Translations under genes and position numbers: made by a program
In this document: positions 1 to 9,699 of the stretch, piece by piece
Numbering within the stretch: the stretch's first letter is position 1
How the letters are laid out: each line of letters opens with the position of its first letter
Assembly (NCBI GenBank): GCA_018401015.1
Contig: JAGYLP010000004.1
Coordinates: 83,307-147,306, forward strand
Direction of reading: 5' to 3'
DNA length: 64,000 nucleotides
Source of the DNA: Bacteroidales bacterium
GTDB taxonomy: Bacteria > Bacteroidota > Bacteroidia > Bacteroidales > M50B96
Notes under the pieces: model-generated
What the model was told of the DNA's origin: nothing
Database searches by the model: none
Seen by the model: only the letters and a program-made list of their open reading frames with translations

Positions 1-381
1 CTCATAGCTCGAAAATTCGGACAAAGCTTTAGCTTACAACTAATGCCTACCTTAGTGCACCGGAATTTAGTCCCCACCGAGCAGGATTTTAATTCGATCT
101 TCGCCATGGGGGTTGGCACTTCGGTTCGTTTAACCGGCTCCTTGCGTTGGAATGTTGAATACTACTATTTACTACCCGACCAAATTGCATCTACCATAGG
201 AGGAGAAACTGTAAGCAACTCCTTATCAATCGGGTTCGACCTTGAAACAGGAGGTCATATTTTTCAACTCCACTTGAGTAATAGCCGAGGCATGACCGAA
301 CCTTTCCTCATTGGACAAACCACAGGAAATTGGCTCGACGGCGATATTCATTTTGGATTTAATGTGAGCCGGGTTTTTTAA
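1..381 (+). CDS. DUF5777-type outer-membrane beta-barrel protein, C-terminal part
   Basis: The reading frame is open from the first base of the window, so the gene begins upstream; the ATG at 43 is internal. About 126 codons remain. They show alternating hydrophobic and polar strands rich in aromatic residues and glycine (for example RWNVEYYYLLPDQ and HIFQLHLSNSRGM) and end in a terminal Phe (VSRVF), typical of outer-membrane barrels. The HIFQLHLSNSRGMTEPF stretch resembles the Bacteroidota DUF5777 family, which is often encoded next to c-type cytochrome lipoproteins, as here. The role is unknown. The family assignment is by motif memory only. Confidence 0.7.
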   Translation, partial: LIARKFGQSFSLQLMPTLVHRNLVPTEQDFNSIFAMGVGTSVRLTGSLRWNVEYYYLLPDQIASTIGGETVSNSLSIGFDLETGGHIFQLHLSNSRGMTEPFLIGQTTGNWLDGDIHFGFNVSRVF

Positions 382-554
382 TTACTGAAAAAACGAAATC
401 ATTGCCTACATCGATTAGGGTAAAACGAAGTATGAACACACCCTTCACACAAGAAAACTTAAGGCACGAAACAGATCCTCCGTTTCGTTTCCTATTGCTT
501 GATTAGGACGATTAATGATCAAAACTCATCACCAGCCTATTGACATATCAACCC

Positions 555-1289
555 ATGAGAAACAAACAAGTAATCCTGAAAGAAAGAAAACACACCACCC
601 ACCCAGCTCTTTTAGCTTTCATTGTGCTACTGGTCAGCCTTAGCAGTTGCGTGCACGATCCGTTCGTAGAACCGGAACCGAACTTACCCATCATCACAGG
701 TGAAATCCCCTGTGATCCGGATACAGCCTATTTTGTCAACGATGTGTATCCAATTCTTAAATCGAGTTGTGCCTTCAGTGGATGCCACGATGCCACCAGT
801 GCCATGGATGGGGTAAACCTTACTTCTTACACCACCATCATGCAAACTGCCGATGTGCGTCCCTTCAATCTCGATGGTTCCGATTTGTATGAGAAAATTA
901 CCGAAACCGATCTCGATAAACGAATGCCGCCGCCACCCTACGATGCATTAACGCCCGACCAAATTGCCACCATTGCCCGGTGGATAAATCAGGGAGCGCT
1001 CGAGAATCGTTGCGACGAATGCGACACAAGCGATGTTTCTTTTGCGTTGCATATCGCTCCTTTAATTGAAAACAACTGCAAAGGGTGCCATAGCGGAAGC
1101 GCTCCATCTGCAGGCATCAACCTCGTTTCACTATCCGATATCCAAGCTGCAGCCAATAACGGAAGTCTCTACGGAGCAGTAGCCGGCTTACCGGGCTATA
1201 CAGCAATGCCGTATAATCAGGCTCCACTCAACGATTGTCAAATTGAACAAATACAGCAGTGGACCGAAGCAGGTGCACCTGACAATTAG
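555..1289 (+). CDS. c-type cytochrome-domain lipoprotein with two haem motifs
   Basis: This is a 244-residue protein with an N-terminal hydrophobic segment (residues ~17-31) and a lipobox LSSC (Cys32), so it should be a lipoprotein. Two haem-attachment motifs are visible: a CX4CH motif (C72, C77, H78) and a normal CX2CH motif (C175, C178, H179). Each is followed by a segment that resembles half of a cytochrome domain with a distal Met (MPPPP after the first, MPYN after the second). This layout matches the planctomycete-type cytochrome domains found in Bacteroidota. The ATG at 555 is preferred over an in-frame TTG at 540 because it gives a normal signal peptide. It follows the DUF5777 gene by about 170 bp. 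A role in periplasmic electron transfer is inferred. Confidence 0.75.
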   Translation: MRNKQVILKERKHTTHPALLAFIVLLVSLSSCVHDPFVEPEPNLPIITGEIPCDPDTAYFVNDVYPILKSSCAFSGCHDATSAMDGVNLTSYTTIMQTADVRPFNLDGSDLYEKITETDLDKRMPPPPYDALTPDQIATIARWINQGALENRCDECDTSDVSFALHIAPLIENNCKGCHSGSAPSAGINLVSLSDIQAAANNGSLYGAVAGLPGYTAMPYNQAPLNDCQIEQIQQWTEAGAPDN

Positions 1290-1395
1290 ACGGAGTGATG
1301 AGAACCTAATCCGCCAGAAAGTCAAGCGTTCTATCTCTCAATATGCTAGTAGGTTAAGTTTTGTTAAAAGCCCCTTCACCCGACAACAGGGGAAT

Positions 1396-1403
1396 TAATT
1401 TTG
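1396..1403 (+). promoter_or_regulatory. candidate promoter -7 box upstream of the HtrA gene
   Basis: TAATTTTG matches the Bacteroidota -7 consensus TAnnTTTG exactly and lies 46 bp before the proposed ATG. No TTTG -33 box stands at the usual distance (the nearest is at 1360-1363, too far), so this is a half-supported promoter. Confidence 0.35.
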
Positions 1404-1449
1404 ACGTTTCAAGCTCGTTAACTATCTGTTGAACTTAACACCTACTGGT

Positions 1450-2898
1450 ATGAATTTCAAACAATTTTCTATCACACTTGCACTCGCCCTCCTTATCAGT
1501 TTAGGAGCAATTGGAATTTACCATCAATCCATTCAGGATCGCCTTAACGAGATCAGCAGAAATACCCTCTACGAAGAGCCAATGTCGCGCTTCACCTCCC
1601 TTCCTGCTATCTCTTCCAGTGGAAACATCGACTTCATTGCCGCCGCCGAAGCTTCGGTTCATAGCGTAGTACACGTAATGACCAAATCGATGAAGGATCA
1701 GGCTTATTACAATCCTCTTTACGATTTCTTTTTTGGAGAAGGCTACCAATTGCGACAAACCCCGGTTACTTCAAGTGGCTCAGGGGTTATCATCTCGAAA
1801 GACGGATACATTGTTACCAATAATCATGTGATTGAAAATGCCGAAGAGGTTTACATCACCTTAAACGATAAGCGCAATTTCAAAGCAAGCCTGGTTGGTG
1901 CCGACCCAACCACCGACATTGCTCTACTCAAAATTGAACAAGAAGATTTACCCTTCCTAAGCTTTGGTAATTCCGACCATATACGAGTGGGTGAATGGGT
2001 ACTCGCTGTAGGGAATCCCTTCAATTTAAACTCTACGGTTACGGCGGGGATTGTTAGCGCCAAAGCACGAAATATCAATATTTTATCCAAAAAATTTGCT
2101 ATTGAATCCTTCATTCAAACCGACGCTGCTGTAAATCCCGGGAACAGTGGAGGTGCACTGGTAAACACCTCCGGTGAACTCATCGGAATCAATACCGCCA
2201 TAGCCTCACGAACCGGTTCATTTGTGGGTTATTCCTTTGCTGTACCGGTCAATATCGTGAAGAAAATTGTTGCCGATATGATCGAATTTGGCGAAGTACA
2301 GCGCGCATACCTGGGAGTAAGCATTCAGGACATCGACGATGCCAAAGCCAAAGAACTTGAGCTCGACGAGATAAAAGGAGTTTACATTGCGGGTATCAGT
2401 GAGTTGGGGGCAGCCGGTGAGGCTGGTATCGAGGAAGGCGACATCATCCTTTTTATTGGACAGAACCCGGTTAATTCCAGTTCCGAATTACAAGAGCAAC
2501 TGAGTAAATACCGTCCGGGCGACGAAATTGACGTAACGATAGACCGACGAGGAAACATCCGGAACTTCCACCTAATTTTGAAAAACATTCGGGGTAATAC
2601 CGACATCATTCAATCGAACCAGGGAGAGATTTTCGGGGCAAGTCTCGAAAAACTGCCAACGGCCGAAGCTCGGAAGTTACGATTGAGTCAAGGTGGGGTA
2701 AAAATAACCAGTCTTGACAAGGGCAAATTTAGCGAAGCCGGCATCCAGGAAGGATTCATCATCACCAGCATTAATAATCAACGTATTAGTGGGGTCGATG
2801 AAGTCATATCCATCCTATCCAACCTGACAGGCGGAGTATTTGTCGAAGGCATTTATCCCAATGGTCGAGTAGCCTATTATGCTTTTGGGGTAGAATAA
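1450..2898 (+). CDS. degP: HtrA/DegP-family periplasmic serine protease with two PDZ domains
   Basis: This is a trypsin-like envelope protease and chaperone that degrades misfolded proteins. Numbered from the ATG at 1450 (482 aa), residues ~5-23 form a signal or anchor helix. The catalytic triad is visible as H126 (TNNHV), D156 (TTDIALLK) and S233 (NPGNSGGAL). A first PDZ domain spans ~280-375 (RAYLGVSIQDID onwards) and a shorter second one ~395-480. Length and order match Do-type proteases of Bacteroidota. An in-frame TTG at 1429 would add seven residues, but the ATG places the hydrophobic helix properly. The gene is monocistronic, with a hairpin terminator downstream and rpoD next. Confidence 0.93.
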   Translation: MNFKQFSITLALALLISLGAIGIYHQSIQDRLNEISRNTLYEEPMSRFTSLPAISSSGNIDFIAAAEASVHSVVHVMTKSMKDQAYYNPLYDFFFGEGYQLRQTPVTSSGSGVIISKDGYIVTNNHVIENAEEVYITLNDKRNFKASLVGADPTTDIALLKIEQEDLPFLSFGNSDHIRVGEWVLAVGNPFNLNSTVTAGIVSAKARNINILSKKFAIESFIQTDAAVNPGNSGGALVNTSGELIGINTAIASRTGSFVGYSFAVPVNIVKKIVADMIEFGEVQRAYLGVSIQDIDDAKAKELELDEIKGVYIAGISELGAAGEAGIEEGDIILFIGQNPVNSSSELQEQLSKYRPGDEIDVTIDRRGNIRNFHLILKNIRGNTDIIQSNQGEIFGASLEKLPTAEARKLRLSQGGVKITSLDKGKFSEAGIQEGFIITSINNQRISGVDEVISILSNLTGGVFVEGIYPNGRVAYYAFGVE

Positions 2899-2933
2899 AA
2901 ATGCTTTTTTTTGACAACCTATAGAAATAGAAG

Positions 2934-2978
2934 ACGTCCGGTATGATAGCAATAGTTAACTAATTACCGGACGTTTAA
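2934..2978 (+). terminator. intrinsic terminator after degP
   Basis: A perfect 10-bp stem (ACGTCCGGTA at 2934-2943 with TACCGGACGT at 2965-2974) encloses a 21-nt AT-rich loop and is followed by a short T run. It sits about 35 bp after the degP stop. The long loop and short T tract make it moderate rather than strong. Confidence 0.6.
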
Positions 2979-3119
2979 TTCATTTATCATCGATTTTTTC
3001 CGTTAGATTTTCCGAGGAGGTTCATTCAATCATGCCTCTGATCGAATAAGAAACAAAAGAGAGAATCAAATTCAGGAAACAAAATTGGCCTGAACTTCGT
3101 TACATTCAAGGATTGAAGC

Positions 3120-3176
3120 TTATTCCTTCCCCTTCAAAAAAAATATTGAATGTGAAGGAATAAACATCTATTTTCG
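3120..3176 (+). promoter_or_regulatory. rpoD promoter with overlapping 10-bp inverted repeat
   Basis: A -7 box TATTTTCG (3169-3176; 7 of 8 to TAnnTTTG) and a -33-like TTG (3146-3148) are separated by 20 bp, close to the Bacteroidota spacing. A perfect inverted repeat, TTATTCCTTC (3120-3129) and GAAGGAATAA (3154-3163), brackets the -33 element and enters the spacer. It could be an operator or an RNA hairpin if transcription starts further upstream. No regulator is identified. Confidence 0.5.
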
Positions 3177-3207
3177 CAAAAATTTTATTTTAAGGGTAAA
3201 TTAAATT

Positions 3208-4068
3208 ATGAGACAGTTAAAGATTACCAAATCTATTACGAACCGTGAGAGTGCATCGCTTGACAAATACCTTCAAGAGATAGGGAAAGAAGAGCTAATT
3301 ACTGTCGAAGAAGAAGTAGAACTTGCCCAACGAATTAAAAAAGGAGATCAAACTGCCCTTGAAAAGTTGACCAGAGCTAATCTAAGATTTGTTGTATCCG
3401 TAGCAAAACAGTATCAAAATCAAGGTCTAAGTCTCCCCGACTTAATTAATGAAGGCAATCTTGGCCTGATTAAAGCAGCAGAAAAGTTCGATGAAACCCG
3501 TGGTTTTAAGTTTATCTCTTATGCCGTGTGGTGGATTCGTCAATCGATTCTGCAAGCTTTAGCCGAACAATCGAGAATCGTACGCTTACCGCTGAACCAG
3601 GTGGGTTCCTTGAACAAAATCAACAAAGCCTTCTCTAAATTTGAGCAAGAGCACGAACGAAAACCATCACCTGAAGAGCTAGCCGAAGTCCTCGATTTAC
3701 CAAAAGAAAAAGTAGCCGATACCCTCCGTGTTTCCGGAAGGCACGTATCGGTCGATGCTCCCTTTGTTGACGGAGAAGAAAACAGCCTGCTCGATGTTTT
3801 GCCGAACAACGATTCGCCAAACGCCGACCGCACACTGATCAACGAATCCTTAAGCAAAGAAATCGATCGGGCATTAGCAACCTTAACCGAAAGAGAACGC
3901 GACATTATCCGCCTCTTCTTCGGAATCTCCAGTCAAGAAATGACCTTGGAAGAAATTGGTGAAAAATTCGGATTAACCAGAGAACGAGTTCGACAAATTA
4001 AAGAAAAAGCGATTCGGCGCTTACGACACACCTCACGAAGTAAATTATTGAAATCGTATTTAGGATAG
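3208..4068 (+). CDS. rpoD: principal RNA polymerase sigma factor (RpoD/SigA), short Bacteroidota form
   Basis: This is the primary sigma-70 factor that directs RNA polymerase to housekeeping promoters. At 286 aa it lacks region 1.1, as is normal in Bacteroidota. Region 1.2 lies at ~10-45, region 2 at ~55-125 ([15 protein letters not shown], then [20 protein letters not shown]), region 3 at ~125-200, and region 4 at ~215-280 with the helix-turn-helix [21 protein letters not shown]. The sequence from MRQLKITKS to SKLLKSYLG is very close to what I recall for Bacteroides RpoD, which separates it from the divergent paralogue at 42925-43791. It is monocistronic, with a strong terminator just after it. 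Confidence 0.95.
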   Translation: MRQLKITKSITNRESASLDKYLQEIGKEELITVEEEVELAQRIKKGDQTALEKLTRANLRFVVSVAKQYQNQGLSLPDLINEGNLGLIKAAEKFDETRGFKFISYAVWWIRQSILQALAEQSRIVRLPLNQVGSLNKINKAFSKFEQEHERKPSPEELAEVLDLPKEKVADTLRVSGRHVSVDAPFVDGEENSLLDVLPNNDSPNADRTLINESLSKEIDRALATLTERERDIIRLFFGISSQEMTLEEIGEKFGLTRERVRQIKEKAIRRLRHTSRSKLLKSYLG

Positions 4069-4076
4069 ATATCCAT

Positions 4077-4110
4077 AAAAAAAGGAAAGCCGAGGCTTTC
4101 CTTTTTTTTT
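4077..4110 (+). terminator. strong intrinsic terminator, probably bidirectional
   Basis: The stem AAAGGAAAGC (4081-4090) pairs with GCTTTCCTTT (4095-4104) across a tetraloop and runs into a T tract of about nine bases. An A run on the left makes it usable in reverse for the pyrF operon, which ends at 4153. It separates convergent rpoD and pyrF. Confidence 0.85.
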
Positions 4111-4152
4111 GACCTACCATGAAGGTCGATAAGCTTACACTCCACTAAGCTC

Positions 4153-4977
4153 CTAGCAGTAGCGCTCCAACAAGGCTTTCATTTGCCTTTGAAGGTTTAG
4201 AGCTTCACGTTGGGCAGCTTCAGCAAAATCGGCCCCTTGCGAAGCATAAATAATTCCTCGCGAAGAATTAACCAACAATCCGCCTTGTTTATTTAACCCA
4301 AGGGCCGAAACCTCATCAAGACTGCCTCCTTGTGCTCCAACCCCGGGAACCAAGAGAAAATGCTCTGGAACCAGTTCCCTAACCCTGCGAATATAATCGG
4401 CACGGGTTGCTCCTACTACGAACATAAGCGAATCGGTGGAACCATAGCCGCCTACCTCGCTCATCACCTTTTCAAAAAGTAAATCGCCGTTTGCCAATTC
4501 CTGCAACTGAAAATCGGCCGATCCGGAATTGGAAGTGAGCCCCAAAACAATAGCCCATTTATCCGGATAATCTAAAAATGGCTGTATGGAATCGCGTCCC
4601 ATATAGGGCGACAAGGTAATAGCATCGAATGGAAATGCTGTAAAAAAAGCATCGGCATACTTGCGGGCTGTATTTCCAATATCGCCTCGCTTAGCATCGG
4701 CTATCAGAAATAAATCCGGATAATTCTCCCGACAATAAACGACTGTTCTATCTAAACTCTGCCATCCCGCTAGCCCCTCGGCCTCGTAAAAAGCCAAATT
4801 TGGTTTCAAGGCAACAACCGAATCAGCGGTGGCATCTATAATCGCTTTATTGAACTCAAATATCGGATCTTCCGTGCTTAATAAATGAACAGGAAGTTTA
4901 CTCTTTTCTGGGTCGAGGCCCAGGCATAAGTAGGATTGCTTTTTCTGGATCTGTTGAAATAAATCGGCAGCCTTCAT
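4153..4977 (-). CDS. pyrF: orotidine 5'-phosphate decarboxylase, long form
   Basis: PyrF makes UMP from OMP, the last step of de novo pyrimidine synthesis. At 274 aa it belongs to the longer OMP decarboxylase subfamily. The catalytic motif DAKRGD is at residues 94-99 (Lys96), preceded by KPNLAFYEAEG for substrate binding, and the phosphate-binding end is VPGVGAQGG. It is the last gene of a minus-strand set purM-prfA-pyrF, with only 9 bp after prfA, an arrangement common in Bacteroidota. It converges on rpoD. Confidence 0.95.
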   Translation of the reverse strand: MKAADLFQQIQKKQSYLCLGLDPEKSKLPVHLLSTEDPIFEFNKAIIDATADSVVALKPNLAFYEAEGLAGWQSLDRTVVYCRENYPDLFLIADAKRGDIGNTARKYADAFFTAFPFDAITLSPYMGRDSIQPFLDYPDKWAIVLGLTSNSGSADFQLQELANGDLLFEKVMSEVGGYGSTDSLMFVVGATRADYIRRVRELVPEHFLLVPGVGAQGGSLDEVSALGLNKQGGLLVNSSRGIIYASQGADFAEAAQREALNLQRQMKALLERYC

Positions 4978-4986
4978 CGTATTTCC

Positions 4987-6081
4987 TTATGCGTTCACAT
5001 CCATTTCGTTCAAGCGAGCTGAGTTCTCTTCCATTTGTAGCTTTTCGATAATATGATCGATATCACCATCGACAATGGCAGGCAAATTATACAAAGTCAA
5101 ATTAATCCGATGATCGGTAACACGACCTTGAGGCCAATTATACGTACGGATTTTTGCCGAGCGATCGCCCGTAGAAACCATGGTTTTTCGCTTGGAAGCT
5201 ACTTCGTCGATGTATTTTTGGTATTCCAAATTGTAAAGCCGTGTGCGCAATTCGGCTAAGGCTTTATCGTAATTCTTCAACTTCGATTTCTGATCCTGAC
5301 ACTGCACCACAATTCCGGTTGGAATATGCGTTAAGCGAATAGCCGAATACGTTGTATTCACCGACTGTCCGCCAGGCCCCGAGGAGCAAAATTCATCACG
5401 ACGAATATCTTCCATTTTCAGGTCGATATCGAATTCATCGGCTTCGGGCAAAACAGCTACCGAAGCAGCCGAGGTATGCACCCTGCCCTGTGTCTCGGTT
5501 TGCGGCACACGTTGCACACGATGAACACCCGACTCGTATTTCAACACGCCGTAAACTCCGTTGCCCGATACCGTGGAAATAATTTCCTTGTAACCACCTA
5601 CTGTTCCCTCGGTAAAAGAACTCACTTCGAGTTTCCAGCCTTTGCTCTCACAATATTTGGAGTACATCCGGAAAAGATCCCCGGCAAAAATACTAGCCTC
5701 ATCGCCTCCGGTACCGGCACGTATCTCCAATACAGCATTCTTATCGTCCTCGGGATCTTTCGGAATGAGCAGCATTCGAATCTCTTGCTCAATTTCAGCT
5801 TTACGTTCGGTCATCTCATCGATTTCCAACTTAGCCATCTCGCGTAACTCCTCGTCCTTTTCATCTTGTAAAAGCTCGCGGGCAGAACGCAAATTATTAA
5901 GCACTTGTTTATACTCGGTGTAGCTATTCACCAAGGGTTCCAAATTTCGATACTCTTTGTTTAACTGAACAAAGCGTTTCATATCGGAAATCACATTCGG
6001 ATCGGTTATCAGAACACTTACTTCTTCGAACCGAAGTTTAATTGATTCCATTCTATCGAGAAAGGCACTATCTGAACTCAT
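4987..6081 (-). CDS. prfA: peptide chain release factor 1
   Basis: RF1 recognises UAA and UAG and releases the finished peptide. The 364-aa protein has the family layout: N-terminal coiled coil (~10-105), RF domain with [18 protein letters not shown] (123-140), the codon-reading tripeptide in the PQTETQGR region (~193-200; RF1-type context rather than the SPF of RF2), and the GGQ motif at 237-240 (GPGGQSVNT). It is 14 bp downstream of purM and 9 bp upstream of pyrF, so the three are probably cotranscribed. Confidence 0.95.
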   Translation of the reverse strand: MSSDSAFLDRMESIKLRFEEVSVLITDPNVISDMKRFVQLNKEYRNLEPLVNSYTEYKQVLNNLRSARELLQDEKDEELREMAKLEIDEMTERKAEIEQEIRMLLIPKDPEDDKNAVLEIRAGTGGDEASIFAGDLFRMYSKYCESKGWKLEVSSFTEGTVGGYKEIISTVSGNGVYGVLKYESGVHRVQRVPQTETQGRVHTSAASVAVLPEADEFDIDLKMEDIRRDEFCSSGPGGQSVNTTYSAIRLTHIPTGIVVQCQDQKSKLKNYDKALAELRTRLYNLEYQKYIDEVASKRKTMVSTGDRSAKIRTYNWPQGRVTDHRINLTLYNLPAIVDGDIDHIIEKLQMEENSARLNEMDVNA

Positions 6082-6095
6082 AGGCTTGTTTATTC

Positions 6096-7283
6096 TTATT
6101 GAAAATATTCAAATTGTCCGTGGGGACTGTATATACTTAATTTTTTCTTGTCTTGCCCATCGCTAAGCGATTCAACCCTGCCCACAAGCTGCGCTTCTAA
6201 CTCGAACGACTTAGCTATTTGGATTACTTCATCGGCTAATTGGGGAGGAAGATAAATCTCGAATCGATGGCCCATGTTAAACACCCGATACATCTCTTTC
6301 CAATCGGTTTTTGATTCATGCTGAATGATTTGAAATAAGGGCGGAACCTCGAACAGCTTATCTTTAATTACATGGACTCCATCAATAAAATGAAGCACTT
6401 TCGTTTGCCCTCCTCCGGAACAATGGACCATTCCGTGAATATCCCTCCGGAAATGCTTCAACACCTCCATAATAACCGGGGCATACGTTCGAGTGGGTGA
6501 GAGAACTAGTTTGCCGGCATCGACGCCAAGTGCTTCAATTTTTTGGGTGAGCGAATACGACCCGGAGTAAACTAAATCGGCGGGCACTTGCGGATCAAAG
6601 CTTTCAGGATAGCGCTCGGCCAAATAATGGGCAAAAACATCGTGCCGCGCCGAGCTTAAACCATTGCTCCCCATCCCACCATTGTATTCGGTTTCGTAGC
6701 TGGCTTTACCCGACGACGAAAGTCCAACAATAACATCGCCCGGCTGAATACGATGGTTGCTAATTACCTCGGAACGCTTCATGCGACTGACTACGGTTGA
6801 ATCGACAATAATGGTTCGAACCAAATCGCCTACATCGGCAGTCTCGCCCCCGGTTGAATGGATATTCATTCCATAAGACCGTAATTGCTCCAGTAGTTCC
6901 TCAGTGCCATTGATAATAGCAGCGATTACCTCGCCCGGTATCAAGTTTTTATTTCGTCCGATGGTCGATGATACGAGAACATTTTGAGTAGCACCAACGC
7001 AGAGTAAATCGTCGATGTTCATGATTAGCGCATCTTGTGCGATCCCTTTCCATACCGACAAATCGCCCGTTTCCTTCCAATAAAGGTAGGCCAACGACGA
7101 CTTTGTACCTGCTCCATCGGCGTGCATAATAATACAGGAATCCGGATCGTTGCTTAGATAGTCCGGTACAATTTTACAGAAAGCCTTGGGGAAAAGCCCC
7201 TTATCGACATTCGAGATAGCTCGATGAACATCCTCTTTCCCTGCGGAAACACCTCGTTGTTGATATCGTTGCTCAATGGTCAT
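6096..7283 (-). CDS. purM: phosphoribosylformylglycinamidine cyclo-ligase (AIR synthase)
   Basis: PurM closes the imidazole ring to form AIR in purine synthesis. The chosen start (ATG at 7283, [20 protein letters not shown]) gives 395 aa, the usual length for the Bacteroidota form; the longer frame to 7358 adds 25 residues (MYFCPPNSRK...) that do not look like the family. The AIRS N-domain contains [14 protein letters not shown] and NMDD-like [21 protein letters not shown] is the characteristic Gly-rich loop. The C-domain has [13 protein letters not shown]. It heads the purM-prfA-pyrF operon. Confidence 0.92.
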   Translation of the reverse strand: MTIEQRYQQRGVSAGKEDVHRAISNVDKGLFPKAFCKIVPDYLSNDPDSCIIMHADGAGTKSSLAYLYWKETGDLSVWKGIAQDALIMNIDDLLCVGATQNVLVSSTIGRNKNLIPGEVIAAIINGTEELLEQLRSYGMNIHSTGGETADVGDLVRTIIVDSTVVSRMKRSEVISNHRIQPGDVIVGLSSSGKASYETEYNGGMGSNGLSSARHDVFAHYLAERYPESFDPQVPADLVYSGSYSLTQKIEALGVDAGKLVLSPTRTYAPVIMEVLKHFRRDIHGMVHCSGGGQTKVLHFIDGVHVIKDKLFEVPPLFQIIQHESKTDWKEMYRVFNMGHRFEIYLPPQLADEVIQIAKSFELEAQLVGRVESLSDGQDKKKLSIYSPHGQFEYFQ

Positions 7284-7390
7284 AAACAATTGTGGTATAA
7301 AAAAACATGTCCTGTTAAGTCTTTTCACCTTCCGGGAATTCGGAGGGCAAAAATACACATTAACAGGACAGGTTTGTGGGTTATGCGAAC

Positions 7391-9436
7391 TTATTCTTCA
7401 GCTCCGGAGTCGCCATCTTCGTAACCAAATTCATCTTTGGGAGCGCGGGTTGAAACAAAATCGGTTCGTTCAACCTGAAATTCCGTTCTACGATTAATCT
7501 GATTACAAGCATCAATTTTTTCCTTATCGTTGAGAGCTTTAATAAAGCTTTCGGTTAACTCATCGCCCAACTTCAAAAACGAATATTCTTCGGCCAACTT
7601 CTCATCGATTTTTCGGGGAGTCGATTCACCAAAACCGCGGCTCGATAAACGTAAATCTTCGATACCTTTAGAGATGAGATAATCCACCACCGATTTTGCA
7701 CGACGCTGCGATAAGTCGTCGTTGTGAGCATTATCGCCCTGATAGTCGGTATGAGCGTTAATTTGAATCACAATTTTAGGGTTATCTTCGAGGAAGGCGA
7801 CCATTTTATCGAGCGAAACCATCGATTCCGGGCGTAAGGTAGCCTTGTTCAGGTCATAATAGATATCGGAAATATCACGAGGGATACCGATAACAATTTT
7901 CTCCATGACCAGATTACTTTCAAACACTTCGTCGTTGGCTGCATCTTTGGTTGAGAAGGTATATTTTCCGGTGTAATAACCATCGAGCATCGCGGTTACG
8001 GTATAATCGGCTCCGGATCGTAATTTAGGGAAGCGATAAGAACCATCGGCCTCCGACTCCATTTCGAGTTGATACCCATTATCACCCAGGATGGCTACCT
8101 TAACTCCGCTCATGGGGGCATCGTTTTCTAAATCGGTAACAAATCCTTTCACTTCGAAATTCAAACCGGGAAGCTCAAAATAGAAAATATCGCTACTCCC
8201 TTTCCCTCCGGGACGATTGGAGGAGAAATATCCCATTTCTTCGTCGCCTTGGAAGATGATTCCAAAATCGTCGTGACTGGAGTTAATCGGATACTTCATA
8301 TTTTCGATTTCCCATTTCCCATCGGGAGTCATGGTTGCCATGAAAATATCCATACCTCCCATGCCATAATGCCCGTCGGATGCGAAGTACATAGTTGAAT
8401 CTCCACGAGTATGCGAGGGCCATTCGTTTCCGAAAGTATTAATCTCTGGTCCTAAATTGATTGGTTCGCCAAAACGTTGTGTTTTTTTAGCTCGTCTAAC
8501 CATCCAAATATCCGACCCACCGTAACCACCGGGTATATCGGCAGCGAAATACAAGGTAAGTTCATTGCTAGAGATAACCGGGAACTTGATATCGACCGAA
8601 TCATGAGCGATATCGATTTTGGTTGGTTCACCCCAACCGCGGCCTTTTCGTTTTGCTTCGTATATATTACAGCCCAGCACTTTGAACTTTTCTTTGGCAC
8701 AGCGGGTAAAATAGAGCACATTAGCCTTTTTGTTCAGGCTACAACCTGCTTCTTCGAACTCGGTATTAACTGGTGGGGGCAGCGGAGTAGGCACGCTCCA
8801 TTTTCCTTTCCGGTCTTGAGAGGTTTCAAAAATATCGTAGAAATTTACTCCTGAAATATTACTTACTTTTCCTCCGGTAACCCCCTCGCGAGATGAAGCA
8901 AAATAGACTACTCGGAAGTCTCGTTTTGCAAAGGCTGGCGAGAAATCGGCCTCCCGGTCATTGAAGAATGCCATGGCTTCTACCTTGTATCGTGTGGGGT
9001 CGTTTTTCCAGATAGCTGCGAGCTCACAAGACTTAACCCCAAAATCGCCACGCTCGTCGCCCGGAACCTTTTCCAAATATTTACGGTATTCAATCAAGGC
9101 CTCATCGTACTTTTCGTTCATTTTGAGCATATCGGCATAGTACAGAATTGCTTCCGGATTTTCGTAACCGCGACGAATAGCCCGATTGTACCAACTTTCG
9201 GCAACCCGATAATTGTAGGTTTTGTTGTAGCACTCGGCAATCTTGAATGTTACTTCGGCCTTCAATTCCTTGTCTTTGATATCGGTGTATCCATCTTTCA
9301 GTAAGTCGCGTGCTTTTGCCCACTCGCCCAAATCGTAAAATTCAAGACCATTTCTAATATCGCGTGGTTGAGCAAAAACACTCAAGGTGCTCACAAGTAG
9401 AATGAAAACTAAGAATACAGACTTTTGATGGTTCAT
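7391..9436 (-). CDS. OmpA-family protein with TPR, PD40 propeller and carboxypeptidase-regulatory-like domain (PorE-like)
   Basis: This 681-aa exported protein has a signal peptide (1-22, ending FAQ), TPR-like repeats (~25-130), a WD40/PD40 beta-propeller (~150-430, with repeats of the type LYFAADIPGGYGGSDIW and MYFASDGHYGMGGMDIF), a carboxypeptidase-regulatory-like fold (~435-510) and an OmpA peptidoglycan-binding domain (~540-665; INAHTDYQGDNAHNDDLSQRR). The same domain order is known in PorE of the type IX secretion system of Porphyromonas, but Bacteroidota carry several proteins with this layout, so a secretion role is inference. No other Por gene is nearby. Confidence 0.85.
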   Translation of the reverse strand: MNHQKSVFLVFILLVSTLSVFAQPRDIRNGLEFYDLGEWAKARDLLKDGYTDIKDKELKAEVTFKIAECYNKTYNYRVAESWYNRAIRRGYENPEAILYYADMLKMNEKYDEALIEYRKYLEKVPGDERGDFGVKSCELAAIWKNDPTRYKVEAMAFFNDREADFSPAFAKRDFRVVYFASSREGVTGGKVSNISGVNFYDIFETSQDRKGKWSVPTPLPPPVNTEFEEAGCSLNKKANVLYFTRCAKEKFKVLGCNIYEAKRKGRGWGEPTKIDIAHDSVDIKFPVISSNELTLYFAADIPGGYGGSDIWMVRRAKKTQRFGEPINLGPEINTFGNEWPSHTRGDSTMYFASDGHYGMGGMDIFMATMTPDGKWEIENMKYPINSSHDDFGIIFQGDEEMGYFSSNRPGGKGSSDIFYFELPGLNFEVKGFVTDLENDAPMSGVKVAILGDNGYQLEMESEADGSYRFPKLRSGADYTVTAMLDGYYTGKYTFSTKDAANDEVFESNLVMEKIVIGIPRDISDIYYDLNKATLRPESMVSLDKMVAFLEDNPKIVIQINAHTDYQGDNAHNDDLSQRRAKSVVDYLISKGIEDLRLSSRGFGESTPRKIDEKLAEEYSFLKLGDELTESFIKALNDKEKIDACNQINRRTEFQVERTDFVSTRAPKDEFGYEDGDSGAEE

Positions 9437-9699
9437 AATAAGTTTTGTTTAATGTTAAAGTCTTCTTTTTGAATGTATTTTATCCTCACTATAGTGTACG
9501 ATGTTACATTTTTTATGAAAAATTAAAGCTCGCACATAGGTCGTAAAAATATGCTTTTTAAAAGACAAAGCGAAGCAACCGACCGGGAATTGAACTAAAA
9601 AGATTTTTACTTCGAGAATTGGTTTTTACTACCCTTGGACAAGTTACTTAGCCCCTGCAGGTGGGTTCGCTAACCTTGTAATTGACTAAAAGAAAGCGG

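Larger units (their letters stand above)
2899..3207 (+). other. intergenic region between degP and rpoD
   Basis: These 309 bases hold the degP terminator hairpin (2934-2974), a weak 6-bp hairpin (TTCAGG at 3071-3076 with CCTGAA at 3089-3094), and the rpoD promoter with its inverted repeat (3120-3176). A strong purine stretch GAGGAGG near 3016 precedes a five-codon ORF that I do not regard as a gene. I see no tRNA or other RNA gene here. Confidence 0.7.

Noticed and set aside
9600-9690. Possible tRNA (GGGTTCGC-type motif) in the gap before the PorE-like gene
   Set aside because: The motif is not followed by a matching acceptor stem and no cloverleaf can be drawn.
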